This document shows, in pieces, positions 21,454 through 31,324 of a stretch of 64,000 bases of DNA. The DNA is taken from the NCBI GenBank assembly GCA_028564925.1, contig CM053034.1, positions 155,965,705 to 156,029,704 on the forward strand, given 5' to 3'. The translations under genes and the position numbers were made by a program. Source of the stretch: Lithobates sylvaticus. Its lineage: Eukaryota; Chordata; Amphibia; Anura; Ranidae. Positions within the stretch are counted from its first letter, which is position 1, and the number at the start of each line of letters is the position of its first letter. The notes beneath the pieces were generated by a model. It had not been told where the DNA came from. It saw only the letters and a list, made by a program, of their open reading frames with translations, and ran no database searches.

Positions 21454-21925
21454 GCACTACTCAAAAAATGTAAAGGAACTCTTTGAAAACACCACATCAG
21501 ATGTCAATGGGGGGAAATATCATGCTGGATATCTATACTGGGTAATGTGTTAGGAATCAAAGGATGCCACATCGTTTGATGGAAATGAAAATTATCAACC
21601 TACAGAGGGCTGAATTCAAAGACACCCTGAAACTCATTCACACCAGTGAAGGTCATTTTGTAGGGCTCTGGCAGTGCTCATCCTGTTCCTCCTTGCACAG
21701 ATGAGCAGATACCGGTCCTGCTGATGGGTTAAGGACCTTCTATGGCCCTGTCCAGTTCTCCTAGAATAACTGCCTGTCTCATGGAATCTCCTCCATGCTC
21801 TTGAGACTGTGCTGGGAGACACAGAAAACGTTCTGGCAATGGCACGTATGGATGTGCCATCCTGGAGTTGACTGCCTGTGCAGTCCAAACTATTTACACA
21901 TTTCACATTTCGGGTTAATGCGTGG
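21454..21925. mobile_element. Tc1/mariner element, left part only
   Basis: The left terminus CACTACTCAAAAAATGTAAA and leader GAAAACACCACATCAGATG match a Tc1-like family widespread in fish and frogs. Its right half is missing: a piggyBac-like element starts at the TTAA at 21926, and no Tc1 sequence resumes beyond it. Confidence 0.7.
21634..21897 (-). pseudogene. Tc1-like transposase, N-terminal half
   Basis: The minus-strand frame encodes LQDGTSIRAIARTFSVSPST, VSRAWRRFHETG, RRTGQGHRRSLTHQQDRYLL and ARRNRMSTARALQNDL: the paired-type helix-turn-helix domains and AT-hook-like linker of Tc1 transposases. A stop follows ALQNDLHWCE and the DDE catalytic domain is absent. Upstream residues of the open frame come from the adjoining elements. 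Confidence 0.8.
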
Positions 21926-22439
21926 TTAACCACTTGCCGACTGCTGCATGTATATTTACGTCGGCAGAATGGCACGGCTGTCCAAATGGGCGTACAGGTA
22001 CGTCCAGGGGCGTAACTAGAAATCACAGGGCCCCATAGCAAAATGTTGTATGGGCCCCCCCCCCCAAAAAAAATTGCAAAACAGATGACAGTCTCCCACT
22101 CCCTTTCTACCTCCTGTCCAGACCCCAGAGCATCCTCATGTGCCAAAAACGATGTCCCTTTACAGGCGCGCTCAAGCGTTCTGTCCCGCCCACTCTGCTC
22201 TTGCCTCCTGCTGTATGCGGCTGCATGTGTCGGGACACTGCCAGACTTGCGGGGCCCGGGAGGCTTAACAGTAAACTTACATTCCTCATCCTCACCGGGC
22301 CCCAGGGGCGTACCTACCTAGAGCATTTGGCACCAGGGGTGGATCCTATATCTGGCATCCCCCCAACTTTAAAATGTAAAAACACCCCACTGTGCCCCCT
22401 GCATACCCCTGCATCCCCCAATATCTCTGTCACTACTTT

Positions 22440-23397
22440 GTACCTCCTCGCCACAACTAGACCCCTTTACATTACACAGCCCCCCTGCACCTCTGGACCT
22501 CTTTACATTACGCAACCCCCTCCACCATTGGACCCCTTCACATTACACAATCCCCTGCACCACTGGACCCATTTACATTACACAATCCCCTGCACCACTG
22601 GACCCCTTTACATTACGCAATCCCCTGCACCACTGGGCCCCTTTACATTACACAATCCCCTGCACCAATGGGCCCCTTTACATTACGCAATCCTCTGCAC
22701 CACTGGGCCCCTTTACATTACACAACCCCCTGCAACACTGGGCCCCTTTACATTACACAGCACCCTTCAACTCTGGACCCCTTTACATTACACAACCCCC
22801 TGCACCTCTTTACATTACACAACCCTGCACCACTGGGCCCCTTTACATTACACAACCCCCTGCAACACTGGGCCCCTTTACATTACACAATCCCCTGCAC
22901 CACTGGACCCCTTTACATTACACAATCCCCTGCACCACTGGACCCCTTTACATTACACAGCACCCTTCAACTCTGGACCCCTTTACATTACACAACCCCC
23001 TGCACCACTGGACCTCTTTACATTACACAACCCTGCACCACTGGGCCCCTTTACATTACACAATCCCCTGCACCACTGGACCCCTTTACATTACACCATC
23101 CCCTGCACCACTGGACTACTTTACATTACACAATCCCCTGCACCACTGGACTCCTTTAAATTACACAATCCCCTGCACCACTGGACTCCTTTACATTACA
23201 CAATCCCCTACACCACTGGACTCCTTTACTTTACACCATCCCCTGCACCACTGGACCCCTTTACATTACACAACCCCCTGTACCCCTTTACATTACACAA
23301 CCCCCTGCACCCCTTTACATTACACAACCCCTGCACATTACACAACCCCCTGCACCATTGGACCCCTTTACATTACACAACCCCCTGCACCCTGAAG
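22440..23397. repeat. 34-bp minisatellite in hAT, about 28 units
   Basis: Units CTTTACATTACACAAYCCCC followed by TGCACCACTGGACC, with 34-35-bp spacing and shortened units near 22800 and 23290-23335. Stop-free on the plus strand, which explains spurious frames of 455 and 163 codons. Confidence 0.95.
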
Positions 23398-23906
23398 CCT
23401 TTGGGCTCACACTGGTGTCCTGGAGTTTGTCACAGTGCTGGGGTATATGCAGTTTTTCTGGATTTTATCCCCATTTTTAGCTCCAGTCCCACAGACTTCT
23501 ATTAGTTTGTATAATGTTACTGTGTTTTCTGAATACACACCAAAGTTGCAGTATAGAGGACATTTGGTGCGCTTTCAGAAAATGTTGCAAAAATGTGTAA
23601 CCTAATAGAAGTCTGTGGGACTGTAGTGAAAATGGAGTTAAATGCAGGAAAACTGTGTATACACCAGTACTGCAACTGAACCACAGTCCTGGTTCACATA
23701 TATGCGATGCAGGAATCATCACGATTCTAGTGTGGATTCCTGCATTGCATGTTGCTTGCCGGTGTTCTATCACGAAGTGTCCGGCTGTCACTAGGTGTCC
23801 GAAGTGTACTGCGCATGCGCAGTACGGAGCATGAAGATTTTCGGAAATTGTCAGAAGATGAACGATGCCTGCGCCGTGAGTCGAGGTGAAGCCCCCACCA
23901 TCCAAG

Positions 23907-24018
23907 CGGACATAGGGTTAGTCAAACTTAGAGGGCCCCTTGCGGGCTCGCTTCGCTCGCCGCGCTTCGGGCACGGCCTCGCTGGGCTCGGCTCTTTTAT
24001 ATTCTAACTCTATGTCCA
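23907..24018. mobile_element. Short CpG-dense palindromic MITE-like insert
   Basis: GGACATAGGGTTAG at the left and CTAACTCTATGTCC at the right are inverted. The interior GCGGGCTCGCTTCGCTCGCC is exceptionally CpG-rich. NRF1-like TGCGCATGCGCA palindromes lie on both sides (23813 and 24055 region). Confidence 0.5.
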
Positions 24019-25323
24019 CTTTGTCCATTTTCGAAATCAGGGTATCCTGTGTACTGCGCATGCGCAGTACACAGCGGACACTTTGTGATGGGGGACGGCT
24101 AATGATACAACACCGGCAATCACACTGCCCTTTGCAAACTGCTGCGGGTGTCAATGTAAAGTTAATGACATCCCCAGATCAGTTTGCAGATCGCAGTGCG
24201 AACTGTGAAATGGTGCAGGAATGGGATCGCATAGGTGTGAACACCCATGCGATCCGATTCCAGTACGGACCAAAAAAAGGGTCCTCCTGCACCATTTTGG
24301 AGTGAATGCAATGCTTGTTCAGCCATACAGTCTGTATGGCTGAACTTGCATTGCAAAGATATCGCATGTGATTTGCACAGCAATGCGGTGCGAATCACAT
24401 GCAATGTCTGTGATCGTACTAGTGAAAACCCTGCTAAAGGAACATGATGTGGCCATCTATTAGTATGGGCTGGTTAACTGAAAATGCTTTGGATAGAGTT
24501 AATGAACGATTCTGCTGGAGGACAACAGAGGAAAGAGGGGGAAAGAAAGAGATTCAGGAGAGAGAGAGGGCAAAGTCTGGACACAGGGACAGTGCTGCTA
24601 ACTCACTTGGATGTTCCCAGGATGCTCACACTAGTTTCTGTAGCTGTCGGCTACTTGTGTAAACGTTCCCGCCCCCACATTCCTTGCACACACAGCACAC
24701 GCTGTACGGAGCTTGGATGGACACAGGAACAGAGGGGAGGGAGGGGGCAGAGCCCATTTCTGTGGAGGCGGGGAGGAGTTGTACTTGCTGGACTGTTAGA
24801 ACATAATGTAGAATGCACAGCCTTGTGTCAAAAACAGCCAACATCCCTATATTCATGCCAGATGGATCAGTCCACCCGAGTTGGGATCTCCCTGCGCACA
24901 TCGCCACTGCTGCTATCAAGCCTGCCCGTTGTCACTGTTTCACACACCGCTTGAAATCCCCTCAGCGTGTGCCACCCGGTGTGGCACTGCAGGGCCCCAC
25001 TCGGCTGCAGGCCCCATAGCACTTGCATGGGTCGCTATGGCGGTAGTTCCGCCACTGGGTACGTCCCTTTGAATTTGCCGCCGGGAGCTATGTGAGTCGG
25101 ATCGCGGGTCTCACAGACTCGATCGCTGTGGGGATACCCGCGGTAGTCTCACGGAGTTGAAGAATGATGAGATGCTAATGTAAACAAGCATCTCCCCTTT
25201 CTGCCTAGTGACACTGTCACTGATCATAGCTCCCTGTGATCGGGAGCTATGATCAGTGAAGTGTCTTTCGTAGCCCATCCCCCTAACAGTTAGAAACACT
25301 CCCCAGGACACACTTAACCCTTT

Positions 25324-25339
25324 CCTAGCCCCCTAGTGG
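25324..25339 (-). promoter_or_regulatory. CTCF-like motif in piggyBac-like copy 2
   Basis: Minus strand CCACTAGGGGGCTAGG, at the same place in the element as the motifs in copies 1 and 3. Confidence 0.5.
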
Positions 25340-25915
25340 TTAACCCCTTCACTGCCAGTGTCATTTTTACAGTAATCAATGCAATTTTATAGCACTGATC
25401 GCTGTAAAAATGACAATGGTCCCAAAAATGTGTCAAAATTGTCGATGTGTCCGCCATAATGTCGCAGTCACGATAAAAATCGCAGATCGCCGCCATTACT
25501 AGTAAAAAAAAATATGAATAAAACTAACCCATATTTTGTAGACACTATAACTTTTGCGCAAACCAATCAATAAACGCTTATTGCAATTTTTTTTACCAAA
25601 AATATGTAGAAGAATACATATCGGCCTAAACTGAGGAAAAAATATTTTTTTTATATATTTTTGGGGGATATTCATTATAGCAAAAAGTAAAAAATGTGTT
25701 TTTTTTTTCAAAATTGTCGCTCTATTCTTGTTTATAGCGCAAAAAATAAAAACGCAGAGGTGATCAAATACCACCAAAAGAAAGCTCTATTTGTGGGAAA
25801 AAAAAGACGTCAATTTTGTTTGGGAGCCACGTCGCACGACCACGCAATTGTCAGTTAAATCGACGCAGTGCCGAATCGCAAAAAGTGCTCTGGTCTTTGG
25901 CCAGCAAAATGGTCT

Positions 25916-26540
25916 GAGGATAGCTCAGAGATCCCAGTTGGAGACTGCTCCCAGTGTGGGAGACTGGGGTCTCACCCAGGGGTCAGGGGGCCCCAGCCAA
26001 AAGCCAGGAAACAGAGGGTCCAACTAAGGAGTCAGAGGTGCCCCAGCCAGAAGTCAAGAGACAGAGGGTCTTAGCCAAGAGACAGAGGGCCTCACCATGC
26101 AGTCAGAGTTGCCCCAGCTAGCAGCCAGGAAAAGGGAGGTATCATTCCAGGGGTTAGGTCAGCTCTTATCGGGGTGTCAAGAAAACCTCAATCCATAGGC
26201 CAGAAGTAGGCTGTGCAGCAGGGCACTATGACTAAAAGCTAAGAGAGCCAAAGATATCCAGGACAGCTGGACAACACAATCGGAGGGACTGTTAAGAGGA
26301 GCAGTGGTGCTGCCAACAAGCAAGCCAAGTGGCCAGCATTTAATTGTTTGGATTTTGTGTGAAAGAAACCCTTGCATGGGCAACTAATGTCCATGTAATC
26401 TTTCCATTTATTTATTAAAGTGGGCTGCCATGCCCTAAAATACAGTTTTGGACTTACTCATTGTAAACAAACCTACTGTTTGAGTATATTCTCCCCAATA
26501 CCACACAGGTATTTACTGGCAGAAAATATTTTTTTACTAT
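25916..26540. other. Degenerate purine-rich repeats, unclassified
   Basis: From 25950 to 26110 loosely repeated AGACAGAGGGTC / GGGGCCCCAGCCA blocks occur. The remainder, through TTTATTTATTAAAGTGGGC at 26405, has the look of an old dispersed repeat, but I cannot name it. Confidence 0.35.
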
Positions 26541-26857
26541 CCAAAGTTAAAACAATAAGGGCAGAAGATTTAATAGATGGAAAGATGAAAAAATGTACTA
26601 AAGGTCTACTTTAACACATCTTCAGCATTATCAACAGCAAAGTGCTTCAGCCGAGGTGCTATCTTCTTACATTCCTGGGAAAGAAGCAGGTTAAACAACA
26701 TATTTACACTGCGTACTGTACAACGTTCCCCTCCTACAAGCAAAAATACTTAAACTCAATATAGAATGTCTAACAAGTGCTCTAGGGGCAAAGTAACTCT
26801 AGCAAACAGGCAACCAATCCTGGATAGTGGCTGTCCATAAGAAACAATATTAAAGCG
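26541..26857. repeat. Direct duplication, copy 1 (about 315 bp)
   Basis: Matches 28003-28318 at about 90% or better, from CCAAAGTTAAAACAATAAGG to CATAAGAAACAATATTAAAG. Both copies run into a family A TTAA element, so the duplication includes that junction. Period about 1462 bp. Confidence 0.85.
26606..26674 (-). pseudogene. Possible terminal exon of a host gene, copy 1
   Basis: Read on the minus strand, a pyrimidine-rich stretch and CCCAG acceptor are followed by 22 codons encoding ECKKIAPRLKHFAVDNAEDV then LK and TAG. An ATTAAA polyadenylation-like signal follows at 26574-26569. I do not recognise the protein. The frame and acceptor are also preserved in the second copy at 28064-28132, which argues for past coding function, but a repeat family with chance features is equally possible. 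Confidence 0.3.
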
Positions 26858-27302
26858 GACTAATGCTGAAAAATTTTTTTTTTAAAGTCAACAGCTACAA
26901 ATACTGCAGCTGCTGACTTTTAATAATCGGACACTTACCTGTCCCAGGGTCCAGAGATGCTGGCATACGAAGCCTCCGCTCATCTCCCCCTCCTCTCTGC
27001 GGCACCGGCATTATAACTGTGGGCACCCGGCTGTGGCTTCACAGCGGGGCACCCACTGTGCATGCGCGAGCCGTGCACCGTGACATCATCTGGGACCTGT
27101 GACATGTCCCAGATGATTGCAGAGAGGGAGAGGTGATCTCCCTTCTGGTGCCGCGGTGCGCCGGGAGGAAGTGGGAGCTGGGACCCTCTGAAAAGAGGGT
27201 GCCTGCCCCCCCCCCCCAAAAAAAGACATGCCAAATGTGGCATGTCAGGGGATCACCTCCCTTAAAACGGAAGTTACATTTTTGGGTGGAACTCCGCTTT
27301 AA
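26850..27302. mobile_element. TTAA-bounded element, family A, copy 3
   Basis: Starts TTAAAGCGGACTAATGC and ends GGGTGGAACTCCGCTTTAA. Contains AGCTACAAATACTGCAGCTG and CACTTACCTGTCC as in the other copies. Confidence 0.75.
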
Positions 27303-28002
27303 GCAACTCTTCTTCTTGGGAAGCTTGGTAATCCATCTGGTAAACAATGTTCGGTAGTATCAAATGGGATCCCCACAGGTGGGCAGCCTACTGGACAAAA
27401 GGTCCCACTATAAGGACTCAGAACAAACAGTAAATTTCAGTGGTATAACAGGGATCAAAGAAAGTAGTAGTAGGGTTACACACTGTTCATGTTCACAAGT
27501 AGAAGGCAGGGTCTGGGACCTCTGTTCATGGAGAGCTCCTGGTCCCGTTTCTCTAACTTTCTGATGATCACCTTGTCCTTATGGATCAAACTCCAGCTCT
27601 TTTTAACGTTAATGAAGCTCTTTTTATCAAATGATAATGGGCTTTATCTTGGGCAACTGCCCTGGAGCAAATACAAGGGGGGTAACAAGTCAAAGCAACA
27701 ACTTTAAAACTCTTGGTCAAACTCCATTCATGATGCACACTATAATCTCTGACGGTCGTGTTCCTGATCTGCCATATTAGGATCATTCACTTGTTTGGAC
27801 AAAGTCTCTGTAGGTATAGTTTCAGCCTCACTGGCAATTCTTGTACCTCCGAACTCTGATGGTCTCCCCAAGACCACTCTGATGAGGACCCTCCTGAAGT
27901 GTCCCACTCGGCTAAATCTCTTTCACTCAAATCCGTAATAAATTGAAATGACCCTGAGTCAGTCTCTGTATTACTTTCTTGATCTCCTAAATCAGTCTCC
28001 CA
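27303..28002. other. Unclassified segment with an acidic minus-strand reading frame
   Basis: A minus-strand frame of about 70 codons (roughly 28000 to 27790) is rich in D, E, S and W (for example SERDLAEWDTSGG and SEWSWGDHQ). The compositional bias suggests ancestral coding sequence, either host exon or old retroelement; I cannot assign it. Confidence 0.3.
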
Positions 28003-28318
28003 AAGTTAAAACAATAAGGGCAGAAGATTTAATAGATGGAAAGATGAAAAAATTACTGAAGGTCTACTTTAACACATCTTCAGCATTATCAACAGCAAAG
28101 TGCTTCAGCCGAGGTGCTATCTTCTTACATTCCTGTGAAAAAAGCAGGTTATAATGCGTACTGTACAACATTCCCCTCTGGAGAATTGATCATCCTGCAA
28201 GCAAAAATGCTTAAACTCAATATAGAACGTCTAACAAGTGCTCTAGGGGCAAAGTAACTCTGTAGCAAATAGGCAACCAATCCTGGACATTGGCTGTCCA
28301 TAAGAAACAATATTAAAG
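28003..28318. repeat. Direct duplication, copy 2 (about 315 bp)
   Basis: Second copy of 26541-26857, differing by small indels (for example extra GGAGAATTGATCATCC at about 28180). Confidence 0.85.
28064..28132 (-). pseudogene. Possible terminal exon of a host gene, copy 2
   Basis: Same 22 codons and TAG as 26606-26674, with the acceptor now reading TTTTTTCACAG. Residue sequence is unchanged between copies although flanking bases differ. Confidence 0.3.
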
Positions 28319-28477
28319 CAGAGTTTTGCTTAAAAAAAAAGAAAATAGTTTTAAGTCTTAGACAGGTATCTGCACCCCCCCCCCCTGAAAGGTGCCAAAT
28401 GTTACACCGGAGGGGGGGGGGGGGGGGGGAGGTTTCAAACAGCGGAGGTTCAATTTTTGTGTGAACCTCGGCTTTAA
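28313..28477. mobile_element. TTAA-bounded element, family A, internally deleted
   Basis: Starts TTAAAGCAGAGTTTTGC and ends GTGAACCTCGGCTTTAA. Only about 165 bp; the middle found in copies 2 and 3 is missing. Contains long C and G runs (28375-28386, 28410-28429). Confidence 0.65.
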
Positions 28478-28680
28478 GTGAATATGGGTAATTGCTACGG
28501 GTTCAGATACAGGTCAGCTGGCAGGCTCTGCAGCCTGGATTTCTAGTACCTCCCCCTGGCTTCTGGAAGCTTCTGAAAAGTTCCAGAACTTAGTGGGTGG
28601 GGGTATGGAAAGAGAAGCCTGAAAATTCAAGGGATCTCTGGCAAGAATGACCCAGTAGGTGGGGAGATGGCCCTTAAATA
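28478..28680. other. Unclassified repeat-like sequence
   Basis: The stretch with CCTCCCCCTGGNTTCTGGAAG and TAGTGGGTGGGGG is loosely similar to 40440-40520, suggesting a shared old dispersed repeat interrupted here by the piggyBac-like element. Confidence 0.35.
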
Positions 28681-29638
28681 TTAACCTCTTGCCGACCGGC
28701 GCACGACGATATACGTCGGCAGAATGGCACGTACAGGCAGGAGGGCGTATATATAAGTCCCTCCTGTCCGTGCCATCGGGAGCGCGCCGGGAGCGGCGCG
28801 CTCCCGCGCCGGTCGGGACCCCCGTGAGTCCGGTCGCGGTCCTCGCGGGCTCGATCGCCGCGGGGACACCCGCGATCGTCTCACGGGAAGGCTGAACGGG
28901 GAGATGCCGAGATAAACAGCATCTCCCCGTTCTGCCTAGCAACTAGTGAGGCCGATCTCTGCTCCCTGTGATTGGAGCAGAGATCAGCATTCACTAGCTG
29001 ACAGCCACGCCCCCCCCACAGTAAGAAACACACCCCTAGGCATACTTAACACTTACACTGCCCCCTTGTGGTTAACCCCTTCACTGCCAGTGTCATTTAT
29101 ACAGGAATCAATGCATTTAAATAGCATTGATTGCAGTATAAATGACAATGGTCCCAAAAATGTCCGATGTGTCCGCCATAATGTCGCAGTCACAAAAAAA
29201 ATCGCAGATCGCCGCCATTACTAATAAAAAAAATAATTATTAATAAAAATGCTATAAAACTATCCCCTATCTTGTAAACGCTATAACTTCTGCGCAAACC
29301 GATCAATAATCGCTTATTGCGATTTTTTTTTTACCAAAAATATTTAGAAGGCCTAAACTGAGGAAAAAAAAATTTTTTTTACATATTTTTTGGGGATATT
29401 TATTATAGCAAAAAGTATTTTTAAGCTCTATTTTTGTTTATAGCGCAAAAAATAAAAACCGCAGGGGCGATCAAATACCACCAAAAGAAAGCTCTATTTG
29501 TGGAAAAAAAAGACGTCAATTTTGTTTGGGAGCCACGTCGCACGACCGCGCAATTGTCAGTTAAAGCGACGCAGTGCCGAATCGCAAAAAGGGGCCTGGT
29601 CCTTTGGCTGCAAATTGGTCCGGTCTGAAAGTGGTTAA
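28681..29638. mobile_element. piggyBac-like element, copy 3, complete (TTAA to TTAA)
   Basis: Flanked by TTAA at 28681-28684 and 29635-29638. Terminal repeats CCTCTTGCCGACCGG and, on the minus strand, CCACTTTCAGACCGG. The GC-rich left third (CGTATATATAAGTCCCTCC, GCGCGCCGGGAGCGGCGCGC) is followed by an AT-rich right part. No transposase. TTAA targets and CCY termini fit piggyBac. This is the reference copy of the family. Confidence 0.75.
29056..29071 (-). promoter_or_regulatory. CTCF-like motif in piggyBac-like copy 3
   Basis: Minus strand CCACAAGGGGGCAGTG, a strong CTCF-core match. Confidence 0.5.
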
Positions 29639-31310
29639 AGAGCCTGGCCAGTATGGGTTGTTGCTGGTTGGATGGGAAGTTGAGCTAAGTGCCGTCAGGC
29701 CCGAGAGGCGATCCTGGGGCACGGGGGCTCAGCCTCCAGGCTGAGGAAGGAAGTAGAGGTAGCTGAAGAGAGGGATCTTCACCACCCTTCGATCTCATCC
29801 AGGAAACACCCTGTCTAGCATGGGAAGACCTGTGCAGTAGGGGGCCTGAACAGCAGTCTTAACCAAGCCAGCAGAAACCAAGGGGACAGTGTGAGTACCT
29901 CTACCTGATCACCCCAGGGCCAATTAGGGAGAAGGCTGCCAGACACCACATCTAGCAAGCTTTCAATAGGTGTCACAGCTAACCTAAATCCCTTGCTCTG
30001 GGACATGCTCATGCAAGCAGTTGGGACTTTGTGAGTTTCACCAAGGGGACATGGAGTCCCTGAAAGAGTAAATTTGTTATGGGCTCCTTAAAGACATAAT
30101 TCCAGAAGGAGTAAAGTCCAGAATCCGATTTTTTTTTTTGTACCTAGAGAAGAAGTTTGTCCTCCAATTGTTCTACCAAGCTCAAGTTGGGCATCCATGT
30201 CCCCTTTCCAAGTTGATTTCCCTCAATAAAACAACCAAAAAAGCAAGCCTATGGACTGGTCAATGACTGTATGGAAGTTGGAAAATAGGAGTTGCCTTTC
30301 TGTGGGAATATGGGGACCCAAAATTCAGTGACCCTCTAGGGGGTTCAGCTGGGTTCCAGTAAAAAAAAAAATCTAAATACAAATTCTTACCTAAATCTAC
30401 AGTCATGTGACAGACCAGGTCATTCTCTTTTTAAACGGCAATGTTGGAGGGTTCTTCTTTAGGTGTTCACACTGTTCTTCTCTGATGATAAGAGTGCTGC
30501 CCATTGGCTGGGTCATTACAAGTTCCATCGGAGGGGACCTCATAGAATACTGAAGAATTTAATCGGCAACGCATGACACAAGAGCAGTCACCGGAGCTGG
30601 ACTGCAGCAGAACATGACCTGCCCGCTATTAGAAATTATGCCACAGAGGGATGCCCACTTGACTTCAGTTACATAGTCACATAGTTATCTGGTTAAAAAA
30701 AGACACTAGTCCATCCAGTTCAACCAACACATAAAAAAAAAAAACACACACACACTACCGATGATGGGATAACTGTACCCCAGCAACTTATCAAGAGACA
30801 GATGCATTACAATTCTAAATGCAGGTTTGTACTGTAAAGTTGACAATAATATCCTACACAAGCTCCAGGTTAAGGGGCTTGCAAGGGGAGCTAAGTGTCA
30901 GGAACAAGTCATCAGATATTTATGGGCATAGAAGCATAACTAGATGTGCGACCCTGTGCACATCACAGCATATGCACAAACATGGGTTCACATCCAAAAA
31001 CAAGTACATGTTTATGGACATAGAAGCCTAACTAGACATGCAACCTTGCACACATCATAGTGTACATGTGTGGGCACATCCGCCACAGATACTGGAGCCA
31101 AGAGGGCTATTTAAACCTGAGTTGTGCATAGCATCAATGCTGAATGGTCTTTCAACCTGTACTTCTGTGACTGCTGATCCTGAAATTTAAGCTGATCTTG
31201 TTATTGACTTGGCTTTCACCAGATCTGCTTTTGGATTATCCTTATCTGCCTATAATTGCTGCTTATCTTTGTCACTGACCTTAGCCCGGACTTCTGACCA
31301 GGATTATGCT
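29639..31310. other. Unclassified sequence with one dispersed repeat
   Basis: No gene recognised. A segment at 30663-30760 (ACATAGTCACATAGTTATC, TAGTCCATCCAGTTCAACC, then A- and CA-rich tail) resembles a repeat widely dispersed in frogs. GCATAACTAGATGTGCGACC and GCCTAACTAGACATGCAACC at about 30930 and 31025 form a local duplication of roughly 90 bp. Confidence 0.4.
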
Positions 31311-31324
31311 TATTCAGAGGAAGG

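Larger units (their letters stand above)
22005..25057. mobile_element. hAT element, CAGNGGCGTAACTA ends (3053 bp), carrying a minisatellite
   Basis: Ends CAGGGGCGTAACTAGAAATC and, on the minus strand, CAGTGGCGGAACTACC, flanked by the exact 8-bp duplication GGTACGTC (21997-22004 and 25058-25065). The interior contains a second hAT-like start (CAGGGGCGTACCTACC at about 22309), a 34-bp minisatellite, and a small CpG-dense palindromic insert at 23907-24018. No transposase domain was recognised. GGGCCCCATAGCAAAA near the left end recurs inverted near the right end. Confidence 0.8.
21926..25915. mobile_element. piggyBac-like element, copy 2, split by a hAT
   Basis: Starts TTAACCACTTGCCGACTGC and continues after the hAT with the family's conserved blocks to about 25915 (GCGACGCAGTGCCGAATCGC, TCTGGTCTTTGG). 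The final AAGTGGTTAA is missing. The hAT at 22005-25057 lies inside with an exact duplication. Confidence 0.7.

Noticed and set aside
22138-23505. 455-codon open frame
   Set aside because: Produced by the 34-bp minisatellite inside a hAT; the unit length rotates through all three frames, all stop-free.
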